NCBI RefSeq assembly: GCF_002933855.1
Contig: NZ_BFAQ01000028.1
Span: forward strand, 62,001-126,000
Source: Vibrio penaeicida
GTDB taxonomy: Bacteria; Pseudomonadota; Gammaproteobacteria; Enterobacterales; Vibrionaceae
Length of the DNA stretch: 64,000 nt
Direction: 5' to 3'
Shown: positions 1 to 9,674 of the stretch, piece after piece
Layout of the letters: every line of letters starts with the position of its first letter
Numbering within the stretch: position 1 is the first letter of the stretch
Notes under the pieces: generated by a model
Seen by the model: only the letters and a program-made list of their open reading frames with translations
Database searches by the model: none
Told to the model about the DNA's origin: nothing
Made by a program: the position numbers and the translations under genes

Positions 1-427
1 CAAATACATTTCCTTCCATATTGAGCATGGAAATACCATTCCAAATAGCTTGGGCTTCATGCTCAACTAAATATACTTTGATTGTGTCTGGCCATTGTTT
101 ACGTATCGACACTCTCGCTACCCACGGTAGGGCTAATAAAGCATTTTGAAGCTCATCGACGTCTTGAGACATAAAGGTGCCAATATGCTCGAAAGAAGCA
201 AAGGCACTTTGCACCTCTTTTGGCTGCACGTGGGTCAATTCCCCTTGCAGTACCAATTTAGATAATGGTAGCCGTTGCTCATCCCACATCCAATTTAATG
301 TAGAAAACATCAACCAACCAATAAACAAGACAACAACGACTAAAAAACCTATTCCCAAGAATGTATTATGGGGTTTGGGTAACTCTTCGTACGTTTCTAT
401 TTCGCTTTCGTGGCTCACTGAGTACAT
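1..427 (-). CDS. ftsQ: Cell division protein FtsQ (partial, C-terminus beyond the window)
   Basis: About 142 N-terminal residues are visible. The frame runs off the left edge, so the C-terminal beta domain is missing. A short cytoplasmic tail is followed by one hydrophobic segment at about residues 23-43, then the start of a periplasmic POTRA domain with the LPWVARVSIRKQWPDTI motif typical of FtsQ. FtsQ links the early divisome to FtsL/FtsB and the FtsWI synthase in the inner membrane. The ATG at 427 is chosen because an in-frame stop lies seven codons upstream; its ribosome site is weak. It follows murC directly with no ddl between them, as in other vibrios. The 194-base gap before it may hold its own promoter. 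Confidence 0.93.
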   Translation of the reverse strand, partial: MYSVSHESEIETYEELPKPHNTFLGIGFLVVVVLFIGWLMFSTLNWMWDEQRLPLSKLVLQGELTHVQPKEVQSAFASFEHIGTFMSQDVDELQNALLALPWVARVSIRKQWPDTIKVYLVEHEAQAIWNGISMLNMEGNVF

Positions 428-522
428 ACCAATGCTATCAATTCTTTAACGATATTCTTGTTCGGTTTGGAGCAGAACATCCTAAAACTAAAGATCATTC
501 GACTGATTTACTCAAACTAGCG

Positions 523-528
523 ATTATA
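523..528 (-). promoter_or_regulatory. Candidate -10 element for ftsQ
   Basis: On the - strand the murC-ftsQ gap carries a perfect TATAAT about 96 bases before the ftsQ start. The hexamer 17 bases further upstream (ATGGAC) matches the -35 consensus poorly. A short palindrome, GTGTG-A-CACAC, lies at 577-587 and could be an operator, though nothing identifies a binder. In E. coli the ftsQAZ genes have local promoters, so a promoter here is expected, but this one is inferred from a single hexamer. Confidence 0.3.
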
Positions 529-621
529 CTGACCATCATCCCATAGTCCATCAACCACAAGAATAAATATGGTCTAGTGTGACACACCGGACAAAAAACA
601 GACAAAATAAAGGCTTGGCTA

Positions 622-2082
622 TTATTCCTGACGCATACGTTCTACGTTCAACTCTAAACCAGCCAACACTTTGGCAACTTTACCAACATCACCAGCCCCT
701 TGTGTTAATACTAGGTCACCATCTTGGAGAACATTTGCTAGGACACTCGGTAAGTTTTGAGTTTCTGGAACAAAAATTGGGTCTAATTTACCCCTACTAC
801 GAATCGTTCGACATAAAGCACGACCATCTGCTCCAGCAATAGGCGCTTCACCAGCTGAATAGACGTCTAGCATAATAAGCACATCAACCTTTTCGAGCAC
901 ATTCGCGAAATCATCATACAAATCTCTCGTTCTGCTATATCGGTGCGGCTGAAATACCATGACCAATCGCTTGTCTTCCCACCCAGCTCTTGCTGCATCG
1001 ATAGTGACATCCACTTCACTAGGGTGGTGACCATAGTCATCGACGAGCATTGCCTTACCACAGCCCGTTTCGAACTCTCCCAAGTGATCAAAACGTCGTC
1101 CAGTACCTTGAGTACCAGCCATTGCGCTTAGTATCGCTTCATCAGCCACGTCATCTTCTGTTGCTACAGCAATAGCAGCGGATGCGTTTAGTGCATTGTG
1201 CTTACCCGGGATGTTCAATGTAATGTCTAGATTGGCTTTGCCTTTGCGCACAACAGTGAATTTACCCTGTTGCCCTTCTTGGCGGTAGTTTTCAATTCTT
1301 ACGTCTGCATCTTCTGAGAATCCGTACGTAATGACTTGGCGACTGACTCTTGGAATCAGCTCGCGCACAACCGGATCGTCTATACACATGATTGCTTGCC
1401 CATAGAATGGCAGGTTATGGAGAAAATCAATGAACGTTTGTTTTAAGGTCTCGAAGTCGCCGCCATATGTATCCATATGATCGGCTTCTATATTGGTAAC
1501 GATACTGACCATTGGCTGTAAATGTAAGAATGACGCATCACTTTCATCGGCTTCCGCAATAAGAATACGGCTAGACCCTAAACGAGCATTTGTACCGACA
1601 CTTTTAACTAAGCCGCCATTGACAAATGTTGGATCGAGCCCAGCTTCAGAATAAATCTGCGTGACAAGCGCTGTTGTCGTTGTTTTACCATGCGTTCCTG
1701 CCACAGCAATACCATGTCGGAATCTCATTAATTCAGCCAACATTTCAGCACGACGAACGACTGGAATACGCCTTTCTTTCGCGGCAACTAACTCTGGGTT
1801 ATCTTGTTGAATGGCAGTCGAGACAACGACTACACTCGCTTTTTCAACATTGCCTGCATCATGACCAAAATAAATCGTTGCACCTTTACCACTCAACCTT
1901 TCTGTTACTGGATTTTCGGCTAAGTCAGATCCTGAGATGTGGTAACCTTCATTTAAGAGCACTTCAGCGATGCCACTCATTCCGGCACCACCAATTCCGA
2001 CAAAATGAATGGACTTCACTCTTCTCATCTCAGGCACCATTGCACGGATTTGAGAAATATCTTGGTTGTGTTCTATTGTCAT
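622..2082 (-). CDS. murC: UDP-N-acetylmuramate--L-alanine ligase MurC
   Basis: The product is 486 residues, normal for the family. It is the cytoplasmic ATP-dependent ligase that adds L-alanine to UDP-MurNAc, the first amino acid of the peptidoglycan stem. An N-terminal Rossmann domain carries GIGGAGMSG at about 29-37, the Mur ligase ATP loop GTHGKTTTT is at 129-137, and the C-terminal domain includes VDDYGHHPSEV. It lies 15 bases after murG in the same operon. The start MTIEHNQD precedes the conserved core by about 20 residues, as in other gammaproteobacteria. Confidence 0.98.
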   Translation of the reverse strand: MTIEHNQDISQIRAMVPEMRRVKSIHFVGIGGAGMSGIAEVLLNEGYHISGSDLAENPVTERLSGKGATIYFGHDAGNVEKASVVVVSTAIQQDNPELVAAKERRIPVVRRAEMLAELMRFRHGIAVAGTHGKTTTTALVTQIYSEAGLDPTFVNGGLVKSVGTNARLGSSRILIAEADESDASFLHLQPMVSIVTNIEADHMDTYGGDFETLKQTFIDFLHNLPFYGQAIMCIDDPVVRELIPRVSRQVITYGFSEDADVRIENYRQEGQQGKFTVVRKGKANLDITLNIPGKHNALNASAAIAVATEDDVADEAILSAMAGTQGTGRRFDHLGEFETGCGKAMLVDDYGHHPSEVDVTIDAARAGWEDKRLVMVFQPHRYSRTRDLYDDFANVLEKVDVLIMLDVYSAGEAPIAGADGRALCRTIRSRGKLDPIFVPETQNLPSVLANVLQDGDLVLTQGAGDVGKVAKVLAGLELNVERMRQE

Positions 2083-2097
2083 TTTGTGTTTCTCATT

Positions 2098-3171
2098 CTA
2101 TCGGTCAACAGACTGTTGAGTTAATTCTTTAATCGCATTCGCTACGTATTGATCAGCATTGGGTTTTGCTGACTTTAGGGCATTGCTTGCCATCTTCACC
2201 AAGCTCGCTCTGTCTAGCTGTTTTATGGCTTCTGACAATTTTTCGGCAGTAAGGTCAGGTTGCTCAATCATAATCGCGGCATTAGCACCAACAAGATGAT
2301 CGGCGTTTAATGCCTGTTGGCGATCTTTATGCATGAAAGGAACAAAAATTGCGCCGACTCCTGCAGATGAGATCTCGGAGACAGTTAATGCTCCGGATCG
2401 GCATACAACTAGGTCTGCCCATTCATAAGCAGCTGATACATCATCAATAAACTCGGTTGCTTCAGCTTGAATACCAGCACTGTTGTAGGCTGATTGGACA
2501 GACTCTTGGTTTCCTTTACCTGCTTGATGGCGAATAACAAAGCCGTTTCCAAGCAAAGCTGCTGTTTCAGGCAATGTTGTATTGAGAATTCTCGCCCCTT
2601 GGCTTCCCCCCATTACCAAAATACGTATGTCGCCTTCACGGGACGCTATCCGAGATTCCGCAGAACCAAGAGTAGTCACATCTTTTCTCACGGGGTTACC
2701 CACTACCGGAACATCTTTAAAAGCACCGGGAAAGGCCTGAAAGACTTTGGTTGCGATTTTTGATAGCCATTGATTCGTTAAGCCCGCTACCGCATTTTGC
2801 TCATGAAGAACCAAAGGAATCCCCGACAACCAAGCCGCAACACCACCAGGTCCACTGACATATCCACCCATTCCTAACACAACGTCAGGCTGCCATGCTT
2901 TGATATGCTTTTTAGCTTGAAAGATAGCATTGAGGATTTGAAAAGGTGCTTTAATCAATTTTAAAACGCCCTGCCCACGAAGACCTTTCACTTGAATAAA
3001 GTCGATATCAATGCCGTGTTTTGGTACAAGGTCGGCTTCCATACGGTCAGCCGTGCCTAACCAACGAATTTCCCAGCCTTGGTCTTGCAAGCATTTGGCA
3101 ACAGCAAGTCCTGGGAAAACATGCCCTCCCGTACCACCAGCCATCACTAATAAACGTTTATTTTGTTTCAT
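2098..3171 (-). CDS. murG: UDP-GlcNAc:undecaprenyl-PP-MurNAc-pentapeptide GlcNAc transferase MurG
   Basis: This 357-residue family 28 glycosyltransferase converts lipid I to lipid II on the inner face of the cytoplasmic membrane. The glycine-rich AGGTGGHVFPGL loop is at residues 11-22, a second glycine-rich stretch MGGSQGA marks the C-terminal Rossmann domain, and SGALTVSEISSAGVGAIFVP is the UDP-GlcNAc-binding signature. Its first codons overlap the end of ftsW by 14 bases, which implies translational coupling. No unusual residues are seen. Confidence 0.98.
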   Translation of the reverse strand: MKQNKRLLVMAGGTGGHVFPGLAVAKCLQDQGWEIRWLGTADRMEADLVPKHGIDIDFIQVKGLRGQGVLKLIKAPFQILNAIFQAKKHIKAWQPDVVLGMGGYVSGPGGVAAWLSGIPLVLHEQNAVAGLTNQWLSKIATKVFQAFPGAFKDVPVVGNPVRKDVTTLGSAESRIASREGDIRILVMGGSQGARILNTTLPETAALLGNGFVIRHQAGKGNQESVQSAYNSAGIQAEATEFIDDVSAAYEWADLVVCRSGALTVSEISSAGVGAIFVPFMHKDRQQALNADHLVGANAAIMIEQPDLTAEKLSEAIKQLDRASLVKMASNALKSAKPNADQYVANAIKELTQQSVDR

Positions 3172-4360
3172 TTGAGTTCTTATTTTCAGGAATCTTTATT
3201 TGTTGCGACAGTCGCCGCTCGTGATCTATTCGCATCAATATAGCTACCGCGACACACATCACTATTAAACTGGAACCACCATAGCTAATAAGCGGCAGAG
3301 TAAGACCTTTAGTCGGAACCATACCCGCTGCTGCACCAACGTTCACCAGTGTTTGAAACGCAAACCATATTCCAATACCAAATGCCAAGTATCCACCAAA
3401 CATTTGCTTTGCTTCAAACGCTTTCTTTCCAATGAATATCGCTTTCAGTACTAACGCAAAGATCAACATCAGTACAATGCTAACACCAACGAATCCTAGC
3501 TCCTCGGCGATAACCGCGAAAACAAAATCGGTATGAGCTTCTGGAAGGTATTCTAACTTTTGTATTGAGTTACCTAACCCCTGGCCGAACCAACCACCTC
3601 GACCAAATGCCATCAAAGATTGAGTTAACTGATAACCGCTACCAAAAGGATCGTCCCACGGGTCTAAAAATGACGTGACTCGTCGTACTCGATAGGGCTC
3701 GACCAATATCAATACAACAACACCAGCAATCCCAACCATCATCAGTGCTAAAAACTGCCACAGTTTTGCGCCTGCAATAAATAACAGACCAAACATGGTC
3801 ACCAGCATGACAATCACGGTGCCCAAATCTGGCTGCCCTAACAATAACAGAGCGACAAGACCGAAAACGATAATGGGCTTCATAAAGCCGCCGAAGAATG
3901 TTTTCCTAACTTCATCTTGTTTACGAACCAAATAACCCGCCATAAACATGAACAAGGATAACTTGGTCAATTCTGCTGGCTGCAAATTGAAAACCCCTAA
4001 CGGGATCCAGCGAGAAGCACCATTAACGGACTTACCTGCCACCAACACAACAATCAATAGAACGAAACAAATTCCCAATAATATATGACTATATTTGAAC
4101 CAACGATCCATGGGTATTTGAACAACAACTGAAGCCGCAGCAAACCCCACAACACAAAACACAAGCTGCTTATACATGAAGTAAAATGGTGTATCTGTAA
4201 GGCGACTACTAACGGGAAAAGAAGCTGATGTCACCATGACTAAGCCGATAAGCATTAATCCAAACGACAGCCAAAGTAGCTGTCTATCAAATAGCGCTTT
4301 GGGTGCCGGTTCAAACAACCAACGTTTGCAGTCTGAGAATGTTTCGATTAAACGTCCCAA
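3158..4360 (-). CDS. ftsW: Septal peptidoglycan glycosyltransferase FtsW
   Basis: This 400-residue SEDS-family polytopic membrane protein has about ten hydrophobic segments. It polymerises lipid II at the septum together with FtsI. Conserved SEDS stretches are visible: GASRWIPLG, NLQPAELTKLSL, QPDLGTV, PEAHTDFVFAVIAEELGF and the C-terminal LPLISYGGSSL. The start is a TTG at 4360. The ribosome site AAAGGG lies seven bases before it, and an in-frame ATG would come only after the first conserved membrane segment. The gene follows murD by 17 bases and overlaps murG. Confidence 0.96.
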   Translation of the reverse strand: MGRLIETFSDCKRWLFEPAPKALFDRQLLWLSFGLMLIGLVMVTSASFPVSSRLTDTPFYFMYKQLVFCVVGFAAASVVVQIPMDRWFKYSHILLGICFVLLIVVLVAGKSVNGASRWIPLGVFNLQPAELTKLSLFMFMAGYLVRKQDEVRKTFFGGFMKPIIVFGLVALLLLGQPDLGTVIVMLVTMFGLLFIAGAKLWQFLALMMVGIAGVVVLILVEPYRVRRVTSFLDPWDDPFGSGYQLTQSLMAFGRGGWFGQGLGNSIQKLEYLPEAHTDFVFAVIAEELGFVGVSIVLMLIFALVLKAIFIGKKAFEAKQMFGGYLAFGIGIWFAFQTLVNVGAAAGMVPTKGLTLPLISYGGSSLIVMCVAVAILMRIDHERRLSQQIKIPENKNSNETK

Positions 4361-4377
4361 CAGAATACCCTTTAGCC

Positions 4378-5721
4378 TTACAAGGACGCGTAACGTTGAG
4401 CGAGTTGAGTAAACGCATCGCCACGTGCCATAAAGTTTGGATATTGATCAAAACTGGCACAAGCGGGGGACAACATGACAATATCGCCCTCGTTTAATTT
4501 GGATGCAATGTTTGCTAATGCGTCATCCATAGTATTCCAGCGAATGGCGGATGGGTGTAAAGACAAAAACTCACCGCCATCTTCGCCATAACAATGCAAT
4601 GTCACTGGTAAAGACGCTAACACAGGTTCAAGTTCAGAAAAATCGGCACCTTTTCCATCCCCCCCAACCAACAAATGAAGTTGTCCTTCGCATTGCAAAC
4701 CCGACAAAGCCGCTAGAGTACTGGCGACATTGGTAGCTTTGGAATCGTTCACCCACTTTACGCCGCGAGATTGAGCAACAACCTGACAACGATGAGTTAA
4801 TCCAGTGTAGTTTTGGAGAGCGGATACGGATGAATGGTAGTCGATACCTGCCGCATCAAGTAAAGCCATGGCGACCAAGGCATTCATACTATTGTGTTGA
4901 CCAACGAGGCTTAACGAAGAAGTCGAAACAAAGGGCTCTTCGCCTTTCGCGAGGAAAAAGTCATCATTCACTGTATTCAAACAATAGTCTGCATTGGAAG
5001 GCGCAAAAGTGATGATATCACCGGAATAATTAGGCGTTGGGAACGTCGCTGAATCCTGTTGATTAACAATGGCTTTTTGGGCATTTAAGAAAATTCGCTG
5101 CTTGGCGGCACCATAGGCGGCAAAATCGTCGTATCGATCCATATGATCTTCGGTCAGATTCAAATAAGCGGCAGCAGTTAGTGGTAAGTTTGATGTCGTT
5201 TCCAGTTGGAAGCTCGATAGCTCAAGCACGTAAAGGTCGGCATCCTCTACAAGGAGATCCAAAGCGGGAATCCCAATATTACCGCCAACTCTTGTCTTAC
5301 AGCCTGCAGCATTAGCCATCACTCCAGTCAAATCGGTAACGGTGCTTTTACCATTTGATCCTGTAATAGCTATAACAGGTTTCGTTACTGCCCAACCAAA
5401 CAATTCAATGTCACCGACAATAGGGATGCCTTGCTCAATAGCACGCTGCAATTCTGGTGTGGCTAACGCAATTCCAGGGTTCGCCACAATGAGATCAGCA
5501 TTCTTAAGCCAGCTCTCATTCCAACTTCCAGTGTGGACAGCAACATCCGCATTCAGTTTATCCAAACCCGGTGGATTGTTTCGGGTATCGATGACTTTCA
5601 CATTCAGAGATTGCTTCTGGCGTAGCAAGTGATTAACGACAGAAAGGCCTGTAATACCAAGCCCCACGACCACGACGTCTTTCACGTTCTCCCAACGCTG
5701 CTTGTTTGGATTTCCATTCAT
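4378..5721 (-). CDS. murD: UDP-N-acetylmuramoyl-L-alanine--D-glutamate ligase MurD
   Basis: This 447-residue cytoplasmic ligase adds D-glutamate to UDP-MurNAc-L-Ala. The N-terminal UDP-binding fold has VVGLGITGLSVV at about 18-29. The central ATP loop is ITGSNGKST, followed by GGNIGIPAL and NLTEDHMDRY. The C-terminal domain has VNDSKATN, GGDGKGADF and LSPACASFDQY. The gene lies between mraY (3 bases) and ftsW (17 bases) in the dcw operon. The length is normal and nothing is missing. Confidence 0.98.
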   Translation of the reverse strand: MNGNPNKQRWENVKDVVVVGLGITGLSVVNHLLRQKQSLNVKVIDTRNNPPGLDKLNADVAVHTGSWNESWLKNADLIVANPGIALATPELQRAIEQGIPIVGDIELFGWAVTKPVIAITGSNGKSTVTDLTGVMANAAGCKTRVGGNIGIPALDLLVEDADLYVLELSSFQLETTSNLPLTAAAYLNLTEDHMDRYDDFAAYGAAKQRIFLNAQKAIVNQQDSATFPTPNYSGDIITFAPSNADYCLNTVNDDFFLAKGEEPFVSTSSLSLVGQHNSMNALVAMALLDAAGIDYHSSVSALQNYTGLTHRCQVVAQSRGVKWVNDSKATNVASTLAALSGLQCEGQLHLLVGGDGKGADFSELEPVLASLPVTLHCYGEDGGEFLSLHPSAIRWNTMDDALANIASKLNEGDIVMLSPACASFDQYPNFMARGDAFTQLAQRYASL

Positions 5722-5724
5722 CGA

Positions 5725-6807
5725 TTAACGTACCTTCAAGGTCGCCAGACCAATAAGAACCAAAATAATAGAGATGATCCAGAAGCGCACAATAACGCGA
5801 GGCTCTGGCCAGCCTTTCAATTCGTAGTGATGGTGAATAGGTGCCATACGGAAAATACGTTGACCACGAAGTTTGTATGATCCGACTTGAAGAATAACGG
5901 ATACCGTTTCCATCACGAACACGCCACCCATGATCACCAACAGAAGTTCTTGGCGCACTAATACCGCAATAGTGCCAAGTGCTCCACCTAATGCAAGTGA
6001 GCCGACATCACCCATGAAAACCTGAGCAGGGTATGTGTTAAACCACAAAAAGCCCATACCAGCGCCAACGATCGCGGTACACACAACAACCAGCTCACTG
6101 GTATAAGGGATATGAGGGATATGCAGGTAGGCGGCAAAATTCACGTTACCCGTAGCCCACGCGATAACAGCAAAACCGGCGGCAACCATGACTGTCGGCA
6201 TAATTGCGAGACCATCTAACCCATCGGTTAAGTTCACCGCGTTACTGGTACCGACGATCACGAAATACGTAAACACGATATACAGTAAGCCCAGTTGAGG
6301 CATAACATCTTTAAAGAATGGCACTACCAATTGAGTTGCAGCTGTGTCTTTACCGTGTGCGTATAGTGCAAAGGCGACGACAAGCGCAATACTCGATTGC
6401 CAAAAATATTTCCAACGAGCGATAAGACCATCAGTGTTTTTACGCACGACTTTACGATAATCATCGACAAACCCAACAGCGCCATATCCTAATAAGACCG
6501 CCATTACAGCCCAGACATAAGGGTTGGATAAATCAGCCCAGAGTAGAACCGTTATCGCAATGGAGGATAGAATCATCAACCCTCCCATTGTTGGAGTACC
6601 GCGCTTACTAAAGTGAGATTCAGGACCGTCATTACGAACAACTTGACCGATTTGCAACATTTGCAAACGCTCAATCAATCGAGGTCCCATCCATAATGAA
6701 AGGCCCAGAGCGGTCAATACGCTGAGGATGGCACGAAAAGATAGATATTCGAACAATCGAAAGAAAGAAAAATATGGCTGAAGTAACTCTGCTAGCCAAA
6801 TAATCAT
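5725..6807 (-). CDS. mraY: Phospho-N-acetylmuramoyl-pentapeptide transferase MraY
   Basis: This 360-residue polytopic enzyme transfers phospho-MurNAc-pentapeptide to undecaprenyl phosphate, making lipid I in the inner membrane. Ten hydrophobic segments are visible. Catalytic motifs are GFVDDYRKV (the Asp pair), NAVNLTDGLDGLA and the C-terminal PIHHHYELKGWPE loop; PTMGGLMI near residue 70 is also conserved. Its ATG overlaps the murF stop in a TAATG arrangement, so the two are probably translationally coupled. Confidence 0.98.
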   Translation of the reverse strand: MIIWLAELLQPYFSFFRLFEYLSFRAILSVLTALGLSLWMGPRLIERLQMLQIGQVVRNDGPESHFSKRGTPTMGGLMILSSIAITVLLWADLSNPYVWAVMAVLLGYGAVGFVDDYRKVVRKNTDGLIARWKYFWQSSIALVVAFALYAHGKDTAATQLVVPFFKDVMPQLGLLYIVFTYFVIVGTSNAVNLTDGLDGLAIMPTVMVAAGFAVIAWATGNVNFAAYLHIPHIPYTSELVVVCTAIVGAGMGFLWFNTYPAQVFMGDVGSLALGGALGTIAVLVRQELLLVIMGGVFVMETVSVILQVGSYKLRGQRIFRMAPIHHHYELKGWPEPRVIVRFWIISIILVLIGLATLKVR

Positions 6808-8165
6808 TATTGAATCTCCTTCAAAGCAGCGACTACTTTGCTCATTCCGGCGCTGTTCGCACCTTTGACCAATAGTGTGTGCATTTGATTTTGTTGTGTT
6901 TCTAGCTGCTGCTTAATAAATTGGATCATCGCGTCGTGAGAATCAAAATGCTCCCCACCACATTCTTCGCTGATCACTTTTGTGTCGTCCCCGTAGGTCA
7001 ACACATATTCAAAATTAAATGGTGCCGAATGTTGTCCGACTTCACGGTGAAGTTCAAGGCTTTCGTCACCTAATTCCGCCATGAAGCCCAAAATTAGCCA
7101 ACGCACGCCATCGTAATGATTCAGCAAATCAGCGGCCGCTTTCATTGCAGGAACGCTGGCGTTGTAACTATCATCGATAAGGCGAACATGTTCATTGAGC
7201 TTGATCACTTCTACCCGACCCGAAACATTTGTCATGTTAGCCAGCCCTGATTGTATTTCTGTCAGCGTAGCGCCAGCGTTTTGTCCAAGCGCAGCTGCTG
7301 CAACAGCGTTAGCAACATTGTGCTCACCAACTAAAGTTAGGCTTACTGGTACATTTCCAAGCGGGGTACAAAGTGTAAAAGAGGGAAGTCCTTCTTCAGA
7401 TATTTCAATATCTTTTGCGAAAAAATCAGCACTGGAATCTGAAGCAGAAAACGTAACGACTTGCTTATCGCTTAACGTTCCCCCCCAAAATGCCAAGCCA
7501 TTACTGTCTTGATTTACAACAGCAATATCGTTACTGGACAAGCCTTGAAAAATTTCACCTTTTGCTTGTTTTACTCCGTCCATAGAGCCAAAACCTTCAA
7601 GATGCGCAGCCGCCACATTGTTCACTAGCGCTATTTTGGGCTTCACTATGCGAGTCGTGTAGGCAATCTCTCCAACATGATTTGCCCCCAGCTCAATAAC
7701 GGCATAGTCGTTTTTCTTTTCTGAGCGAAGCAATGTTAAGGGCACACCAAATTCATTGTTAAAGTTGCCAAGCGTTGCCAATACGTGACCTTTTTGACGC
7801 AAGACTGCACTCAACATTTCTTTCACGGTCGTCTTTCCACAGCTTCCGGTTAGAGCTATGGTTAAGCTCTCACTTTGTTCGTGTACCCAAAAACCAAGAG
7901 CGCCAAGTGCTTTTGTTGTGTCTTCCACAATTATTTGCGGTATGTCGATGGGAAGTTCGCGCTCAACTAAAAGCGCTTTTGCGCCTTTGTCTATCGCTTG
8001 CTGGCAAAAATCATGGGCGTCAAAGCGCTCACCTACAATGGCAATAAACAACGCTGATTCTTCAATGGTGCGAGTATCCGTTGAAACAGAATGTATCTGT
8101 ACATCGTCTCCCTTCAATGTCCCTTCAAGAATGTGAGCCGCTTGAGAAAGATAAAAGCTGATCAT
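6807..8165 (-). CDS. murF: UDP-N-acetylmuramoyl-tripeptide--D-alanyl-D-alanine ligase MurF
   Basis: This 452-residue ligase adds D-Ala-D-Ala to the UDP-MurNAc-tripeptide, the last cytoplasmic precursor step. The ATP loop ALTGSCGKTTVKEML lies near residue 105, followed by TLGNFNNEFGVPLTLL (the family's substrate motif), ELGANHVGEIAY and DDSYNASVPAM in the C-terminal half. The start overlaps the murE stop by four bases (ATGA) and the stop overlaps mraY by one. The last residues before the stop read KEIQ. Confidence 0.98.
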   Translation of the reverse strand: MISFYLSQAAHILEGTLKGDDVQIHSVSTDTRTIEESALFIAIVGERFDAHDFCQQAIDKGAKALLVERELPIDIPQIIVEDTTKALGALGFWVHEQSESLTIALTGSCGKTTVKEMLSAVLRQKGHVLATLGNFNNEFGVPLTLLRSEKKNDYAVIELGANHVGEIAYTTRIVKPKIALVNNVAAAHLEGFGSMDGVKQAKGEIFQGLSSNDIAVVNQDSNGLAFWGGTLSDKQVVTFSASDSSADFFAKDIEISEEGLPSFTLCTPLGNVPVSLTLVGEHNVANAVAAAALGQNAGATLTEIQSGLANMTNVSGRVEVIKLNEHVRLIDDSYNASVPAMKAAADLLNHYDGVRWLILGFMAELGDESLELHREVGQHSAPFNFEYVLTYGDDTKVISEECGGEHFDSHDAMIQFIKQQLETQQNQMHTLLVKGANSAGMSKVVAALKEIQ

Positions 8166-9640
8166 CCCATAATTCCTAATAATTGCTCCGCAGTTTCCCT
8201 ATCTGAATAGTGCACCGTTTTATCAGCCAATACTTGGTAGTCTTCATGACCTTTGCCTGCCAATAAGATTATGTCGCTTTCAGTTGCATTGCGCAGAGCA
8301 TATGAACAAGCATCAAATCTATCATGCTTAATCACCACCCTATCTGGGTGCTTCATACCTCCAAGCATATGCTTTACGATTAATTCAGGGGACTCACTTC
8401 TTGGGTTATCGTCCGTTAAAATGGCGTGATCGGCCAGCCTTTCTGCTATATCCGCCATCATCGGGCGCTTGCCAATATCTCTATCACCACCACACCCAAA
8501 GATTGCCCACAGTTTCCCTTCGCAATGGACACGCAATGCCGACAGCGCTTTTTCTAATGCGTCGGGTGTATGTGCATAATCCACGACAACTTTGGCTTTG
8601 CCGCTGCGCTGGAAGAGCTCCATACGTCCAATAACCGGTGAAAGCCTAGGTGCGGCTTCTATTAACGCTTCTTTTTCAAAACCCATCTCCAGCAAAGAAC
8701 CAAACGCAAGCAGTATATTACTCGCATTAAAAGCGCCAATCAGAGGAACAGAAAGCTTGCCTGCTCCCCAGTTACCGTCAAATGAGAGTTCAATACCTTT
8801 GGTGCTGTAGGTCACGTCTGTTGCGTAAAGGGACTTTTCTGTATTTGGATTTGACTCTAAAGACACCGCCAAAGGAGACGATAGTTGTTTAATCCATTGC
8901 GCTCCGACCGAATCATCAACGTTGATCACTGCTTTGCGGCAATCATGGTCTCGGAATAACGTAAATTTCGCATCTGCGTAGGACTTCATGGTTTCATGGT
9001 AGTCGAGATGATCGCGACTCAGGTTGGTAAACACGCCTACAGCGAAAGTCAGCGCCTTCACTCTACCCTGAATCAAACCATGAGAAGAAACTTCAATGGC
9101 CGCATGTTCTGCGCCTTGTTGCCTTAAGCTAGATAAGGTTTCAACTACTTCGATTGCACTGCCAGTGGTATTCATCGCCGGTTTGATATCGTGGAGAAAA
9201 CCATTACCGGCAGTACCCATTACTGCGGCTTTCTGACCAACCAATTCGATCCATTGAGCGATGATTTGCGTTATGGTGGTTTTCCCATTGGTCCCAGTGA
9301 CACCAATGAGTTTTGTATCGATGTCGCCATATGCTCGCAAAGCAATTGCCGATAAGATCATATTCAAATCGTTGACGTAAACGATAAGCGTACCGCTTTG
9401 TTCTTCATAGCTGCCGTGCGGATGCTCGTCGGTTGCTTGAGCAATCACAGCCACAGCTCCGCTGTTAATAGCCGCTGGAATAAAATCATGACCATTAATT
9501 GCATGACCAGAAAGCGCCACAAATGTGTCACCTGGCTGCACTTTTCGACTATCCAATACTAACTGTGCAATACGGACATTAAATTCTTCGGGAATATTTG
9601 CATCTGTCCATGGGCTAATCAGAGAAGCTAAATTATGCAC
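8162..9640 (-). CDS. murE: UDP-MurNAc-L-Ala-D-Glu:meso-2,6-diaminopimelate ligase MurE
   Basis: This 492-residue ligase adds the third stem residue. The DNPR motif, seen here as ILTDDNPRSE, is the known signature of meso-diaminopimelate specificity, as expected for a Gram-negative. The ATP loop is GVTGTNGKTTIT near residue 113, with NTTGSAIEV and TNLSRDHLDYH for substrate and metal. The start at 9640 gives MHNLASLISPW, matching the usual N-terminus. It lies 34 bases after ftsI. Confidence 0.98.
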   Translation of the reverse strand: MHNLASLISPWTDANIPEEFNVRIAQLVLDSRKVQPGDTFVALSGHAINGHDFIPAAINSGAVAVIAQATDEHPHGSYEEQSGTLIVYVNDLNMILSAIALRAYGDIDTKLIGVTGTNGKTTITQIIAQWIELVGQKAAVMGTAGNGFLHDIKPAMNTTGSAIEVVETLSSLRQQGAEHAAIEVSSHGLIQGRVKALTFAVGVFTNLSRDHLDYHETMKSYADAKFTLFRDHDCRKAVINVDDSVGAQWIKQLSSPLAVSLESNPNTEKSLYATDVTYSTKGIELSFDGNWGAGKLSVPLIGAFNASNILLAFGSLLEMGFEKEALIEAAPRLSPVIGRMELFQRSGKAKVVVDYAHTPDALEKALSALRVHCEGKLWAIFGCGGDRDIGKRPMMADIAERLADHAILTDDNPRSESPELIVKHMLGGMKHPDRVVIKHDRFDACSYALRNATESDIILLAGKGHEDYQVLADKTVHYSDRETAEQLLGIMG

Positions 9641-9674
9641 GCAATTTCCTCTTATCTATTCTTTAGAAATTCTA

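Noticed and set aside
177..546. + strand open frames opposite ftsQ
   Set aside because: They are antisense to ftsQ and its upstream gap, with no family resemblance or ribosome site.
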